This document shows positions 1-10,827 of a DNA stretch of 64,000 bases, one piece after another. The position numbers and the translations under genes were made by a program. Every line of letters starts with the position of its first letter. Position 1 is the stretch's first letter. The DNA comes from Anthostomella pinea (Eukaryota > Ascomycota > Sordariomycetes > Xylariales > Xylariaceae), in NCBI GenBank assembly GCA_963556695.1, contig CAUWAG010000019.1:62001-126000 (forward strand), written 5' to 3'. The notes below the pieces were generated by a model, which saw nothing but the letters and a program-made list of their open reading frames with translations, was not told the origin of the DNA and made no database searches.

Positions 1-940
1 GATGAAGAGTCCGTCGTAGTCCTCTCCAGCCCCCTTTGAGAAGTCGTGGTTCCAAGGACAGACCAGGACCTCGACACCCCTGTTCAAGAAACATCGGAGC
101 TGGTTGTTCTTCATTCCCACATCAAGGCACAGGACACGAAGTGTTCTCCCAGAAGGATGTTTCACTGTCTTTTCAGAGTTTGGTTTGTAGAGCTGGGGCG
201 CTTTGATGGAAACTGCGGACCAGTAAGCCTAGAGCCATATACCTGCCTGTAGCGGAGTGCTCACCCTCTGCGACGAGATTCTTTGTGTTAGGGTTCACCC
301 ATTCCACAGACTCGAAGTATGGTTTCCAATCTTTCTTGGGAATATGTCTTGTAGTGTTGCCATTGACACCATTGGAGGCTCCATTGGTCAAGGCTCCGTT
401 GGTCAAGGCTCCGTTGGTCAAATTTTCCTTCTGTAGAAGCATCCGGCCAAGCATGCTACCCTCCTGTCTGATCCGCTCGGTCAGGGCTCTTGTATCGACT
501 CCATACATAGCCGGCACTCCCTGCTCCTTTAGCCACGTGCCCAGGGATGAAGTGGCGAGAAAGTGTGAGTAGTCTTCGCCGGCGTAGGACGACACGATGA
601 GACCGGCGATGTGGATTTCGGAGGACTCGAAATGGGCGGGACGGTCGCGGAGGAGTGCGTCCATGGTCTCTCGCGAGGGAACACCATAGTTGCCGACCAG
701 GGGAAAGGTGATGACGAGGATCTGGCCGCGGTAGGACGGATCTGTTATCGACTCTGGGTATCCGACCATGCCCGTCTGGAAGACCAGCTCTCCAGCGATG
801 CTCTTCTTGCCACCAAAGCTGTAGCCCTGGTAGGAGGAGGCATCCTCGAGGTCCAGGCACATGAGGTCCTCATGGTCCTCGCCCATGATCCGCGCCGAGG
901 CGGGCGGGCAGTTGACCGAGGTCATTGCCATTGTTATCAC
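1..940 (-). CDS. URA2: Multifunctional carbamoyl-phosphate synthase / aspartate carbamoyltransferase, N-terminal part (partial)
   Basis: This is the beginning of the fungal CAD-like protein (URA2 / pyrABCN / pyr-3) that makes carbamoyl phosphate from glutamine and passes it to aspartate transcarbamylase, the first steps of UMP synthesis. Visible motifs include FQTGMVGYPESITDPSYRG, GNYGVPSRETMDALL and GVPAMYGVDTRALTERIR, all typical of the small-subunit domain of glutamine-dependent CPSase. Exon 1 runs 940-265 and exon 2 212-1, split by a 52-nt intron (264-213) that starts GTGAGC and ends CAG; exon 2 continues into the glutamine amidotransferase domain (HPSGRTLRVLCLDVGMK). The gene leaves the window at base 1, so the CPSase large, DHO-like and ATCase parts are not seen. 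Three in-frame ATGs lie within the first six codons, so the exact start is uncertain. Confidence 0.93.
377..421. repeat. 15-bp tandem repeat inside URA2 coding sequence
   Basis: Three head-to-tail 15-bp units (377-391, 392-406, 407-421) encode LTNGA-type repeats on the minus strand. The length is a multiple of three, so the frame is kept. The position falls in a variable linker between conserved blocks. Confidence 0.85.
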
Positions 941-1816
941 AAGCTCGTGGGTGCAGTGGCGCGTGATGTGGTGTGCGAAAACGGCTGATGGGGGACGGAA
1001 GCACAGCCGCAGCTAGGAAGCTCACACGAAGCCGCGATGCTGTAGCTGTTTCAATGTTTCATGCCGTGACTGGGATCAATTGGCGCGTACGATATGTTGT
1101 ATCTGAGAGGAACGTTGGAGCATGAAAAGGTCTTGCTGCTGAATCTCAAGATAGAACCTTTGGAAAGAAAATAATACTGGTATGAAAATGATTTTTTTTT
1201 CTTGCAGCTACGTAGAGCTAAGGTAGTCCTGCAGTCGGTCTAAGTCTGCGTCCGTTGCGGGGCGGCGTTGGAGGGGCCCGGGCGTTGGAGGGGCGTTGGA
1301 GGGGCGTTGGAGGGGCTCTCAACTCTCAATTCTGACCAGTGGCAGTGACGAAAATTCTACCTGTAAGTTAGACCAGCGGGTGCCAGGCGTCCAATCAGCT
1401 GTCACATTCCCAGCGCGAGCAAGGGGCCGGCCCCGCAACTCTTGGATCCCGAGTTAACAGTCTCTCCGTCTCTTTGACAACACATTGATGAGGAAATTTT
1501 CTGAAACTGACCACTCTGATGGAACGAGCTTCGATCAAACGGTACTGGCAATATGGTCACAATGGTTCTGAGCCAGTCTTTCGCTGACTGCGAGGTCTCA
1601 GGGAAGTACGAGGTGCCCCTTAATAGAGGCATACGCACGAAGGGTCTTGGTGGTCTTTGACTGGCTCGCTTCCCTGGACTGCCTTTGCTCTTCCAATCGC
1701 GGAATGCTGGTTAGCGAGAGCCTCAGTTGGAGATGATATAGCCTCAAGGCCGGTGTCATGTCAGGATCTTGTGATTCGGTGCCTCACATTTATCACCTGT
1801 CCCTAGCAGCCTACTA
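941..1816. other. Intergenic region upstream of URA2
   Basis: No convincing gene is seen. The part next to 940 should hold the URA2 promoter and leader. The stretch contains the short GC-rich tandem repeat at 1264-1315 and ends at the TA target site of the transposon. Confidence 0.6.
1264..1315. repeat. 12-bp tandem repeat (GCGTTGGAGGGG)
   Basis: Four copies of GCGTTGGAGGGG are present, the first separated from the rest by CCCGG. The array lies about 330 bp upstream of the URA2 start. No function can be read from it. Confidence 0.8.
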
Positions 1817-1919
1817 CCCGTGCCATGCCCCACTTTATTCGGGATTCGCCCGGGCTCGCCAGCTAAAGCTGGTGCTGGACACCAAAACACCCAGATCACC
1901 AAAACACCCAGTTTTTCGA
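1817..1919 (+). repeat. Left terminal inverted repeat of the pogo-like element
   Basis: It matches the reverse complement of 3656-3758 over about 103 nt. Inside it are a short palindrome (CCAGCTAAAGCTGG) and two direct copies of ACCAAAACACCCAG, plausible transposase-binding sites. Confidence 0.9.
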
Positions 1920-1978
1920 CCATTCCCTCTAGATCACACTTTTCTTCAGCAGCTTCAAAGCATATTCAATTCGGTAAA

Positions 1979-3646
1979 ATGGAAGCACGCTTGCAGAAAG
2001 CTGTCCAGCATATTGGAACCCATTCCAGTTCAAAAGTCGCCACGGTAGCCCGTAAATTTAGTGTATCTCGTAATCGCCTTTGACACCGTCTTAAGGGCCG
2101 TCCAGCAAGAAAAGGCCAACTAGCAGCAAACATAAAGCTAACACCTGCTAAAGAGGTTGCAATATGTCATTATATTGATCGTCTTGATCATATTAACCTT
2201 GCTGTACGTACTGAGTTTATTACCGACGCTGCAAATCACATTCTGAGCAATCGAGCGCCTTCAGCTATACGGAACAGCTCACCTACTGTTGGCCAAAAAT
2301 GGATCAGTCGCTTTATTAAGCGCTATGGATACCACTAGCGGCTTCAAAAGCAGCTTTATGCGGACCGGGAGGCATTAGAAGACGTCAAGCGAGTCGCTCA
2401 GTACTTCCAGAAGCTCAAAGAGACATGCAAAGCAGAGGGTATCCCTCCCGAAGATATCTGGAACATGGACAAGACTGGCTTTTGCATAGGTTTTGGAAAG
2501 AACCAGCTTATCGTCACCAAACAAAAGAGAGCCCACTATTTCAGCACCCCTGAAAATAGGGAATCTGTTACTGCTATCGAAGCCATCTCTGCGGGTGGAG
2601 AATACATACCAGCCTTTTTGATTCTGGCAGGCCAGCACCATATGGCCCGATGATATCAACAACCTGAACTACATGGAGATACAGCTATTATCCCTTCTTC
2701 TAGCGGCTATTCAAACAATCAAATTAGCTTGGAATGGCTAAAGCATTTTGAAAAATACACAGCAACAAAGGCCATTAGGACAAAATGGCTCCTTATTCTA
2801 GATAGCCATGGTTCATACCATATGATTGAATTTATTCAATATTACGAAAATCACAGCATCATCCCTTTTGGCATGTCTCCAAACCTGACGCACTTGCTGC
2901 AGCCGCTAGACGTGGTAGTCTTCCAGCCACTGAAGCATTATCACGCAAAGGCACTAGACTTAATGGTCCGTGATGGCCTGGTGAACATCACGAAGCTTGA
3001 GTTTCTTAGTTGTATTCAGCAGGTCCGCCAGCAAGCATTAAAGTCTAGTACGATTCTCTCTGCCTTCCAGAAGACTGGTATCTGGCCATATAACCCGCTG
3101 CCGGTGCTTCAAAGCCTAGAAGAACGACAGCCAAAAAGGACACCTACTCCCTCTACCTTGGCAGGTTCCTCGCCATTTAGCACGCCAATGACCTTATGCC
3201 AGATCAACAAGGTGGCTGATAAGCTAGACACAGCGCTGAAAAGCGACGAAAGTCTTGATCCTGAATTTGCTGCTAATATTAACCGCTTTATCAAAGAGTC
3301 TCCAATAAGTGCCACAGAACTAGTCCAGACTAAAAGAGACCTGGGGAGGACTAAATATGCTGAGCGCGTTCAAAAACAACGCTGGGCTACCAAGAATACT
3401 CCATTGAAGTTAGGAGGGGTGTTGACAGTAGCTGATAGCCGGCGGATGGTCCAGCAGAAGGAAGAAGACCAGATAGTTAAGACAAGGAAGATGGTTGAAG
3501 CAGCAGATCTAAGGGCTCGCAATGCTGCAAAACGCTGTTTTTCCGAAGCAGCAAAGGAGTCACGCAAACAGAGGCTTTCTGGGAGACTGGCACCGGCGGA
3601 AATCTACAAATCTGGCCACAGTTGCAGGTGGTTGAGGCATTTCTAG
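1979..3646 (+). pseudogene. Fot/pogo-family transposase with three in-frame stops
   Basis: The frame starting at 1979 stays the same to 3646 (about 556 codons, close to the usual 530-550 aa of Fot1/Pot2 transposases) but is broken by TGA at 2081, TAG at 2336 and TGA at 2651. No frameshift is needed. The N-terminus looks like a CENP-B-type helix-turn-helix (KVATVARKFSVSRNRL). The DDE domain shows the three acidic blocks WNMDKTGF, LILDSHGSYH and LLQPLDVVVFQPLK. All three stops can be explained by single C-to-T changes of CGA or CAG codons. The C-terminus is a charged tail after the catalytic domain. Confidence 0.9.
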
Positions 3647-3655
3647 TTAGATAGA

Positions 3656-3758
3656 TCGAAAAATTGGGTGTTTTGGTGATCTGGGTGTTTTGGTGTCCAG
3701 CACCAGCTTTAGCTGGTGAGCCCGGGCAAATCCTGAATAAAGTGGGGCATAGCACGGG
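3656..3758 (-). repeat. Right terminal inverted repeat of the pogo-like element
   Basis: This is the partner of the left repeat with five transition differences. At each of them the right arm carries T or A where the left carries C or G, so the right arm appears to have taken the mutations. Confidence 0.9.
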
Positions 3759-3802
3759 TAGCTGATAAGGGTGTGAAGGGGTCGCTCAGTCGTGCTTTTG
3801 AC

Positions 3803-4119
3803 TAGGGGTGGAAAACACCGTGTTCAATCCAAAAACACACTACAATACAAACACCTCATACAACACGTGTTGTATTCGTGTTTGTGTCTTTAGTCGGAAC
3901 AACTTCCGGACCGCTTCCGGAGCCCCGGCTGAGGGTAATTCCGGCGCTTTTCCCCCGGCTACGGACAATGGCCAAGCCAAATTCTGGTGGTCCGTGGTAC
4001 TACTAGGTACCCTTTACTACGTCACTACCAAGAAACACACGTGTGAACCTGAAAAACACAAGACAATACAATACAACTTACTACTTGTATTGTATTGTGT
4101 TTCTCAGACTCCATCCCTA
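3803..4119 (+). mobile_element. Non-autonomous hAT-like element (MITE)
   Basis: A 317-bp segment begins TAGGGGTGGA and ends with the inverted TAGGGATGGA (nine of ten bases match). It is flanked by the near-identical 8-bp sequences CTTTTGAC (3795-3802) and CTTTAGAC (4120-4127), the 8-bp target duplication typical of hAT elements. The two ends carry related subterminal A/C-rich repeats (ACTACAATACAA and ACAATACAATACAA types). It has no transposase, so it would need one from elsewhere. It sits 44 bp from the pogo-like element. Confidence 0.75.
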
Positions 4120-5830
4120 CTTTAGACGAAGCCGCAGGCGGGGCTGAAAGCGGTCTAGACGGGCTGCACTTCAGGTCGCATGCATGCTGCATGCTGCATC
4201 TAAGCGAGGAAACGTGGGGTCGGCTACAGGGGGGTAGGAAATAGAAACTTTCATCATGTGCCCCCTTCTCTGGTTGTGACCAGCGGAAGCTGGTGCTGTA
4301 GGTATGGTGCTGGGAGAGTGGCCAATCGGCTTCGTCAGTTGCACCATCTGCCAAAGGCAACTTTGGCGTCGAATGAGCGGTGAATATAAATGGAAGTTCG
4401 GCAACGACTATGGATATCCTATGCAATTAGTTGAGTACACGGTCTGTATATATGACCACAGATTTGTGAGAAGCTCGACTACCTTACTCACTACCTATCC
4501 TACAAGACGTTGATTTATACACACATCTGTATATATGGTCGTTGAGGGCTGAACGCAGAGTCCAATACTGGCTGGTTTCTTTCTCAACACACCCGCGACT
4601 CTCATCCTACGTAAGGTACCTTAGGTATAATTTACCGGAAGGTTTCTTCCGCCACGGTGATGGTCATTGACACCAAATGACAGACTCGCCAGGGAGGCAT
4701 ACTAATGAGGGATACCGTGATTCAAATGTCCAAAACGGACAGTGCAGCCGCCTGATGCTCGGTGTGTAAGTGGTGTGGCTGCCGGTGCCAATCAGAGCTC
4801 GCATGCTGATCAGTCCGATCCAATCAGTCCGACCAATTGCGACTCCGGCATCGTATTGGATGTGTGCTACCACCCAACCTTGAAGCCCGCAGGTGCTTGG
4901 AGATGTATGTTCAATGTACACATGAAGTGTAAATAGGTATGGAAATGTGGAATACCGACGAATGGGAGCTCACAACCCATCTTTAAAACAACAGCATGGA
5001 ACAGAGTGTCGGGACTGTCCATTAGAATGGAACTCTGTTCATGTGATCCCCGATCCACACAATCTCTACTACCTCTGGAGCTAGAGAAGATCTCACGATG
5101 GTGCATCATCAATGATCCTCCTGCATCCATTCCGCCCTCTCACATGTCTGTGTCCCCTCGAGTTCTTATCGCTCCTTACCACACCCATTGGCAATCGCAG
5201 ACCGACTTTTGCCATGGCGTTCTCTTTCTCCCCTACCTGCCAGTGGCCGTGCCGCACTTTGCGCTCTGTTTCCGGGCAGCTGCTAACCCCATGTACGGGA
5301 AGTCGCACATGACTTCGTAACTGCCTTACTTAATTAACAACGGTGATTGTGTAATGGCGTGCAACATGCCAGCCAGATCTCCCCACCTGGTGCGCCTGGG
5401 TTCGACTTGATCCTTGTTTCCCAAGAGTCTTTTCTGACATGGTTCCCCATTCTGGCAGTGGATCTCATCTCTTGTTCAGCACCGTTCACGACCGTTGCTG
5501 CTAGTGCCTCTCGACACGCCGTGGCAATCTCCATCCTAGTATCCTTCATTACATGTTTGCGCGGTTCGCGCTACCTACTGTATGTAGATGCGACTTTCGA
5601 GAGCTCTCGTTTCTCCTGTCTGCCTTGACTGTCTGTATTCGTCTTGTCTTCCGTGTCTCACACATACCTACACGACCTACACGACCTGCGCACCAGCCCT
5701 TTCGCACCTAGCGGAACGTCGTCCTCGCTCTTCCTACCGCACCCTAGATGCTACCATATATCTGTTCTGGCGCCGCGAGGAGGTAGGGGATTTGGTTTGG
5801 TTTGGTCTGGTCTGACTTTCGGCGGCTGCC
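4120..5830. other. Intergenic region upstream of YVC1
   Basis: Only short overlapping reading frames without recognisable motifs are present. The final few hundred bases, pyrimidine-rich with TTTGG repeats near 5788-5812, are the likely YVC1 promoter and leader. Confidence 0.5.
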
Positions 5831-8800
5831 ATGCTCCACCCCGCGAAGGAAATGCTTTCGTCACTGCTGCGACCCAGGCCTGCCGTTCGTCGCGACGGCT
5901 CGCATCTGGCCAGCTCAAATTCAGCGACACCCTCCCCGAGCCCTGCGCACCGCAACTACGCCGATCAGCGACATGCCACCGCCGACTTCACCGAGGCCGA
6001 CGACGACGAAGAAGATGAGGACGATTTCGACGTCGACCAGCCCTCAGGGCCCCGCGTTACGCGCTTCGCCGAGGATGGCGCGACGCAACAACACTCGGCC
6101 TCTATGATACCATTGTTCTCAACCGATTATCTAGGTGAGCCTCGAGCCTCTAGCCCGGCATATAGACAGAGATATTCTGACAGCAGGTACAAGACTCGCT
6201 ACCCGTTTACCACATCGTGCACGCCATTCGAATCATCGTCCAAACGCGTTCCGAGACGACGCTTACATGGGAACAACTGTGCTCCCCGCAGGTTTCGCAG
6301 TTCTTGGTCAAGCCCATGCAGCAGCAGATCCGCACCCAGCATTTCAGTCGTGTCACGATGTATGCCCTCATGGCAAATTGCCTCCAGTTCGCCAAGGAAG
6401 GACAACTATACCCAAGCAATTCCGGCGTCAGTAACACAAGGGCCAAGGTCTGCGAGCTGCTCGCTCTAAAGATGTTGAAGGAGTACACTACGAAAGAGCT
6501 GATCGACGCTTTGTCCTACGATTTTGACCCCCTCCAAGGCGCACCTGCAATACCAACCATCCCCAACGCCAGGGTCGCCGCGGCCGCTAGGACCTCGACC
6601 CTGGAGGTTGCTATCCGAGCTTCTGCGAAGCATTTCTTGGCACATCCCCTTGTGGTGCAACAGCTCGAGGCTATCTGGAACGGTGCCATCAGCTTCTACT
6701 CGTCCCATGACAGCCTTCATCGCACCCCACCGCCTCTGGCAAATGCTGGCAGGTCCAATCAGCGCGGTCCCGCCGATGCTCGAACGCCATTGCTAGGGCG
6801 TCAGCCCGTCAAGGAACACTCGTCCCAGCTGCCACTTCATGCCATTCCAGTTCGGCGAACTGTGAACCTGTACGATCCGCGCAATGCCTCTCCACTGAAA
6901 CTCTCCAGACTCCGCGTTCCTCGGTACCGACAATTCCTGGCGACGTGCTCACTGTTCATCTTGATTTGCCTGTTTCTGGCGGTCCTCGTGGAGCGGTCCA
7001 GTCGTATCACCACGCTGGAGCTGATATTCTGGTTCTGGAGTGCAGGTTTCATGCTTGACGAGGTTGTCGGTTTCAATGAGCAAGGGTTCTCTCTGTACAT
7101 CATGAGCTTCTGGAACATTTTCGACCTCGGCATTCTGCTACTACTCATCATCTACTACTGCATGAGGGTGTACGGGGTATTCCTCATCGACCCACACCGG
7201 TGGAATGACATGGCGTACGATGTCCTGGCTGCCAATGCAATCCTTCTCCTGCCTCGCATCTTCAGCGTGCTAGACCACTATCCGTATTTCTCTCAGCTCC
7301 TGATCGCCTTTCGACTGATGGCAGTGGACCTCGCTGCTGTCTTCGTTCTTGTCTTGATCAGCTGCTCGGGCTTCTTCGTCTTCTTTACGTTGTCTAAGAA
7401 CCAGAACGACGCGCCTGACGTGGCTTACAAGATCTTTCAGATTCTGATGGGCTTCACTCCGGCAGCATGGGAAGTGTAAGTCAACTTACGGACTCCTGTT
7501 TGTGGAAGATTGAAGCTAACCTGGCATTTCAGCTGGCCCGAGTATAACTTTATTGGCAGGTTACTACTGGTCCTCTTCCTGATCATCTGTCACTTCCTCG
7601 TCGTGTAAGTCGACCTGAGATCTCAGTAGGTGCCTGGCTAACAATTTCAATAGTACCATACTCATTACGGTTTTGACGAACTCCTTTATGGCCATTGCTT
7701 CCAATGCCAAGGAAGAGCATCAGTACGTGTCGTGTTCCTTGTCGTCCGTGACATCGCGTATACTCATCATCGTTTAGGTTTCTGTTCGCAATCAACACCA
7801 TCTCAATGGTCAAGAACGATGCGCTATTCTCCTACATTGCACCAGCAAACATATTTGCTTGGTTGCTGATGCCGTTCCGATATGTCATGCCGATCAGGCA
7901 GTTCGTGCTACTGAACCGAATGGTCATCAAACTAACCCACTGGCCCCTCTTGTTCTGCATCTTCCTATACGAGAAGTACATCTTGGCATCTACGATATAT
8001 GAACCCACGGACTTGGTCGACAACCACGGACGCGCAAAGTCCCGAGCTATTTCGTTCGCCGACCCTGCGAGCAGGGGGGCTGCTCTCTTCAGCCCCGGTG
8101 TCCGAATTCGTGAGGAGTCCGTTGCGGGCCTCCAGAAGGACAGGGCCTTGGATGAGGTTTTCCGACGGCAGCCTGGCCCCAGTACGATTAGAAATCAAAG
8201 GAGGATGGATAGGAGAAAGACTCAAACAGCCATACGTACTTGGATGGACCAGAACGATGACCCTGGTGAACAACGGTTATCGCGCTGGCCAACCATTGAA
8301 AGCCATTCTCACCGTCATTTGAGTGTGAATCGCGATATTCCCCGGAGATTCAGGACGGTTTCGGACGTACGATCGGCTGCCAGCGATCCCGCAGACCTCA
8401 TATCGAACAGTGGTTTCCATCATACGGATATGAGAGCGCTGAATGGTCAGATAGTGGAGCAGCAAGCAAAGGACCAAACTGATGCTGATGGTGACGATGA
8501 GCTGGTGACGAACGACGAGGACGACGACGATGATATCGCAGCTGAAAGCCGACGCGGGGGCAGGCCGAATGACAGTGAACAGGAAGATTATTTCACAACT
8601 CCTATAGCCTCCCGCCACGGAGTTGCTGCTCCGTCCTCGCTCGGCTCGTCCTTCCCTCGGCAACAAGCTACGGGCTCTCCAAGAGCTGGTGGCAACCTGC
8701 GGCGTCAGGGCCTTCACAGTCGTACGATGTCCACAAACACGATTCTCTACAACCCTCAGGAAGCAGCCCGACTCGGCCAGAGCCCAACTGCTATCTCGGA

Positions 8801-9515
8801 AGAACCATTGGGACCCCGATCTCGACCAAAAACGAGCCGACTCGTCACAACAATGGAGCAGTCTACACCAAGCGGCACCCGATCTCCAAGAAGGACTCAA
8901 TACGTATCGACGCCAAGCCGGCCGAAGCCCATCCCCATGAAAACAGCCCCGAACCGAACGGCTCTGCATACTATGGAACCACGCCGTGTGAAAGCCTCAT
9001 CCGATGTGGAAATCACCTCCGAGATGGGTCTCGATGCTAACAACGACTTCGGCGCGGTGCCGGCTTCCTTCGCCACGCAGATGGCCATGGCTACCGGGCA
9101 GCTGCGGGGCTTGGGACGGGGCACTTCCGACCGCGAGAATTCGGACCGCATGAGCCGACTCGTGCTCGCTAGGATGAAGACCCTGGAGGAGAGCTTTGCG
9201 GACGTCGTCAGGGAGATGCGCGTGATGCGGAGCACGGGGCCGACGGCGCAGAACTCGGGCGATGACGGCAGCTGGCGCGGCAGCGCGGGACTGGCAACTC
9301 CGGCCAACAGACGGCTGCCACGCACGGACAAAGCCGACCGCAGCCGCCCTGTCAGCGTCAGGGAGGACGAGGTCGGCATGGGCAGCGGTGCCAGTTCCCC
9401 GCGGAAACAGAGGGTTGCCAAGGGCAAAGGAAAGTCGGCCCTGCGATCCGAGGAATCGTCCACGGCGGGCGAGGTGGAGGACAGGCGGTTGCGGAGACGA
9501 GGCAGTTCGTTCTGA
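5831..9515 (+). CDS. YVC1: YVC1-type vacuolar TRP cation channel
   Basis: The product belongs to the fungal TRPY family (yeast Yvc1), a channel that releases calcium from the vacuole and is activated by PI(3,5)P2, calcium and stretch. Splicing gives exons 5831-6134, 6194-7475, 7533-7604, 7654-7722 and 7778-9515, all in frame, for about 1,154 residues. The acidic N-terminus (about 1-100) leads into a conserved cytosolic domain (LPVYHIVHAIR, QVSQFLVKPMQQQIR, DALSYDFDPLQG). Transmembrane helices start near residue 348 (LFILICLFLAVLVE) and include the pore region (KIFQILMGFTPAAWEV) and a last helix (LLLVLFLIICHFLVV). The tail of roughly 450-500 residues is disordered and holds an acidic Asp/Glu run, a place where yeast Yvc1 is thought to sense calcium. 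Yeast Yvc1 has only 675 residues; long tails are usual in moulds. Confidence 0.94.
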
Positions 9516-10397
9516 TCCGCGGTCCCGCCTGCTAGACCCGTTGTTGTTTCGGTCTCGGATCCTGACGTTGGAGATTTGTTTCCTACCCCTAAGCATAAAT
9601 CAGCATCAGCATCGTCGTCGTCTTGCGTTCTGTGCATTGTGTACCTGTCGTATACAGCCTACACGATGGGGTTGTGCGGGCATTCTGGCGTTGCTGGGTT
9701 CCGGCGACAAAACTGCTTGCATGGTTTGATGTGAAGTTTCAGCAACCCTTGCCGGTCATTAAAAGGGGGTAATGGAAGGAAGGAAAGGCGTAGGGAGAAT
9801 ACACCAGTTGCACGCCGGTTTTACTACTCGCGAAGATACCACTCCTGCTTCGTCGCACGCTGTATGATATAATAGTCCAGAAATACTCCTATGAATTGAC
9901 ATTGATAACTTGTATTGGCTTGTTCTGTGCTCCTCTCTTAGACGCCTTGTTCCCAGTGAACGTATCATATGGCCGACTTGGAAGGTTTCTGATCTAGCTC
10001 TTAATTGTTGTTGGAATAACGCCTGGAAGTGATGAACGCCATGCGCGCCGTTTACCCCTGGCCTCTGAAGACAAGGTTGCTCGGGCTTATGTCCCTTGAC
10101 TATGCGCTGCCACATAAGCTTTCCGAACCTTTCTCTGCTTTGGAGACGTCCCGAGTTACGCTGAGCCACTCAGATCGCCTACCGTTTATTCATGCTCTTC
10201 CTTTACCTTTCTGTACAGACCATTAACACCCAAGTTTCATCCTTCTCACCACAGCCAAACCAACGAAACAGTATCAGGCCTTCGAATCGACCAGTTGCTG
10301 GCAGTATCGTGCGGATGGGATTTTAGGATCGATAATGCGGATTCGAGGCTAGGCGGTCGAAGGTGGAGGTCGTGGTTTTGATGGGGGGCAGATCAGA
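9516..10397. other. Intergenic region between YVC1 and a convergent small gene
   Basis: It should contain the 3' ends of both flanking genes. Otherwise nothing is recognised; the open frames here have no family features. Confidence 0.5.
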
Positions 10398-10827
10398 TCA
10401 GACTCCCCCGCCGCTCCGGTCGACGCTGACGTGCAGGTTCGGCGGCTGCTGCCCGTTCTTCTGGACTTGTGGTGTGTGCTCCGGGCGGGTCAGCATGAAT
10501 TGCGCGGCGGCCACGCCCGTCACGGCGACGCCGAAGAGGACTATGGCGAGGCGGTTGTTGCGGCTTTGATGGTGGTGGATGGGTTAGCTGGTTAGTTTCG
10601 TCGATGGGAGACTTGTTGGTTCGTGATGGGTGTGGTATGGTATGGGTTATGGGAGAGGGGATGGGAGAGGGATGGGAATGACGGGAGATGGGAATGGGGA
10701 TGGGATGGACTGGGACGGCTTACGGCATTGGGGCTCCTCCTTTGTTGTTCATCCGAGGCGTCCGCATTGGATCCATGGCGCCGGGTTTCGTGAACGAAGG
10801 GTCAGGCTTGGGTGGCTCTAGGACCAT
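10398..10827 (-). CDS. Small single-membrane-segment protein, function unknown
   Basis: Two exons (10827-10724 and 10563-10398) join in phase across a 160-nt intron starting GTAAGC, with a CTAAC branch-like site before the AG. The 89-residue product has a proline-rich N-terminus (starting MVLEPPKPDP), one hydrophobic stretch (NNRLAIVLFGVAVTGVAAAQ) at about 37-56, and a short polar tail (RPEHTPQVQKNG). I do not recognise the family. The layout resembles small mitochondrial or ER single-pass proteins, but that is only an inference. Neither exon is an obvious reading frame by itself; the model rests on splice sites and amino-acid composition. Confidence 0.55.

Larger units (their letters stand above)
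1817..3758 (+). mobile_element. Pogo/Fot-type (Tc1-mariner superfamily) DNA transposon, decayed
   Basis: A 1.94-kb element is bounded by long terminal inverted repeats of about 103 bp and flanked on both sides by TA (1815-1816 and 3759-3760), the target duplication expected for this superfamily. It carries one transposase reading frame with a CENP-B/HTH-like start and DDE catalytic blocks. Size and layout fit fungal Fot1/Pot2/Tan1 relatives. All five differences seen between the two inverted repeats are C/T or G/A. The element is inactive as it stands because the transposase has three in-frame stops. Confidence 0.9.

Noticed and set aside
3667..3697. Short direct repeats considered as an independent array
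   Set aside because: They are the internal repeats of the transposon inverted repeat.
8277..9637. Long minus-strand frames opposite YVC1
   Set aside because: They are shadows of the GC-rich tail of YVC1; no motif and composition follows the other strand.
10140..10190. tRNA-like A-box (GTGGCTCAGCGTAACTCGGG) on the minus strand
   Set aside because: The following GGTTCGG segment does not form a proper T-arm and no acceptor stem pairs.
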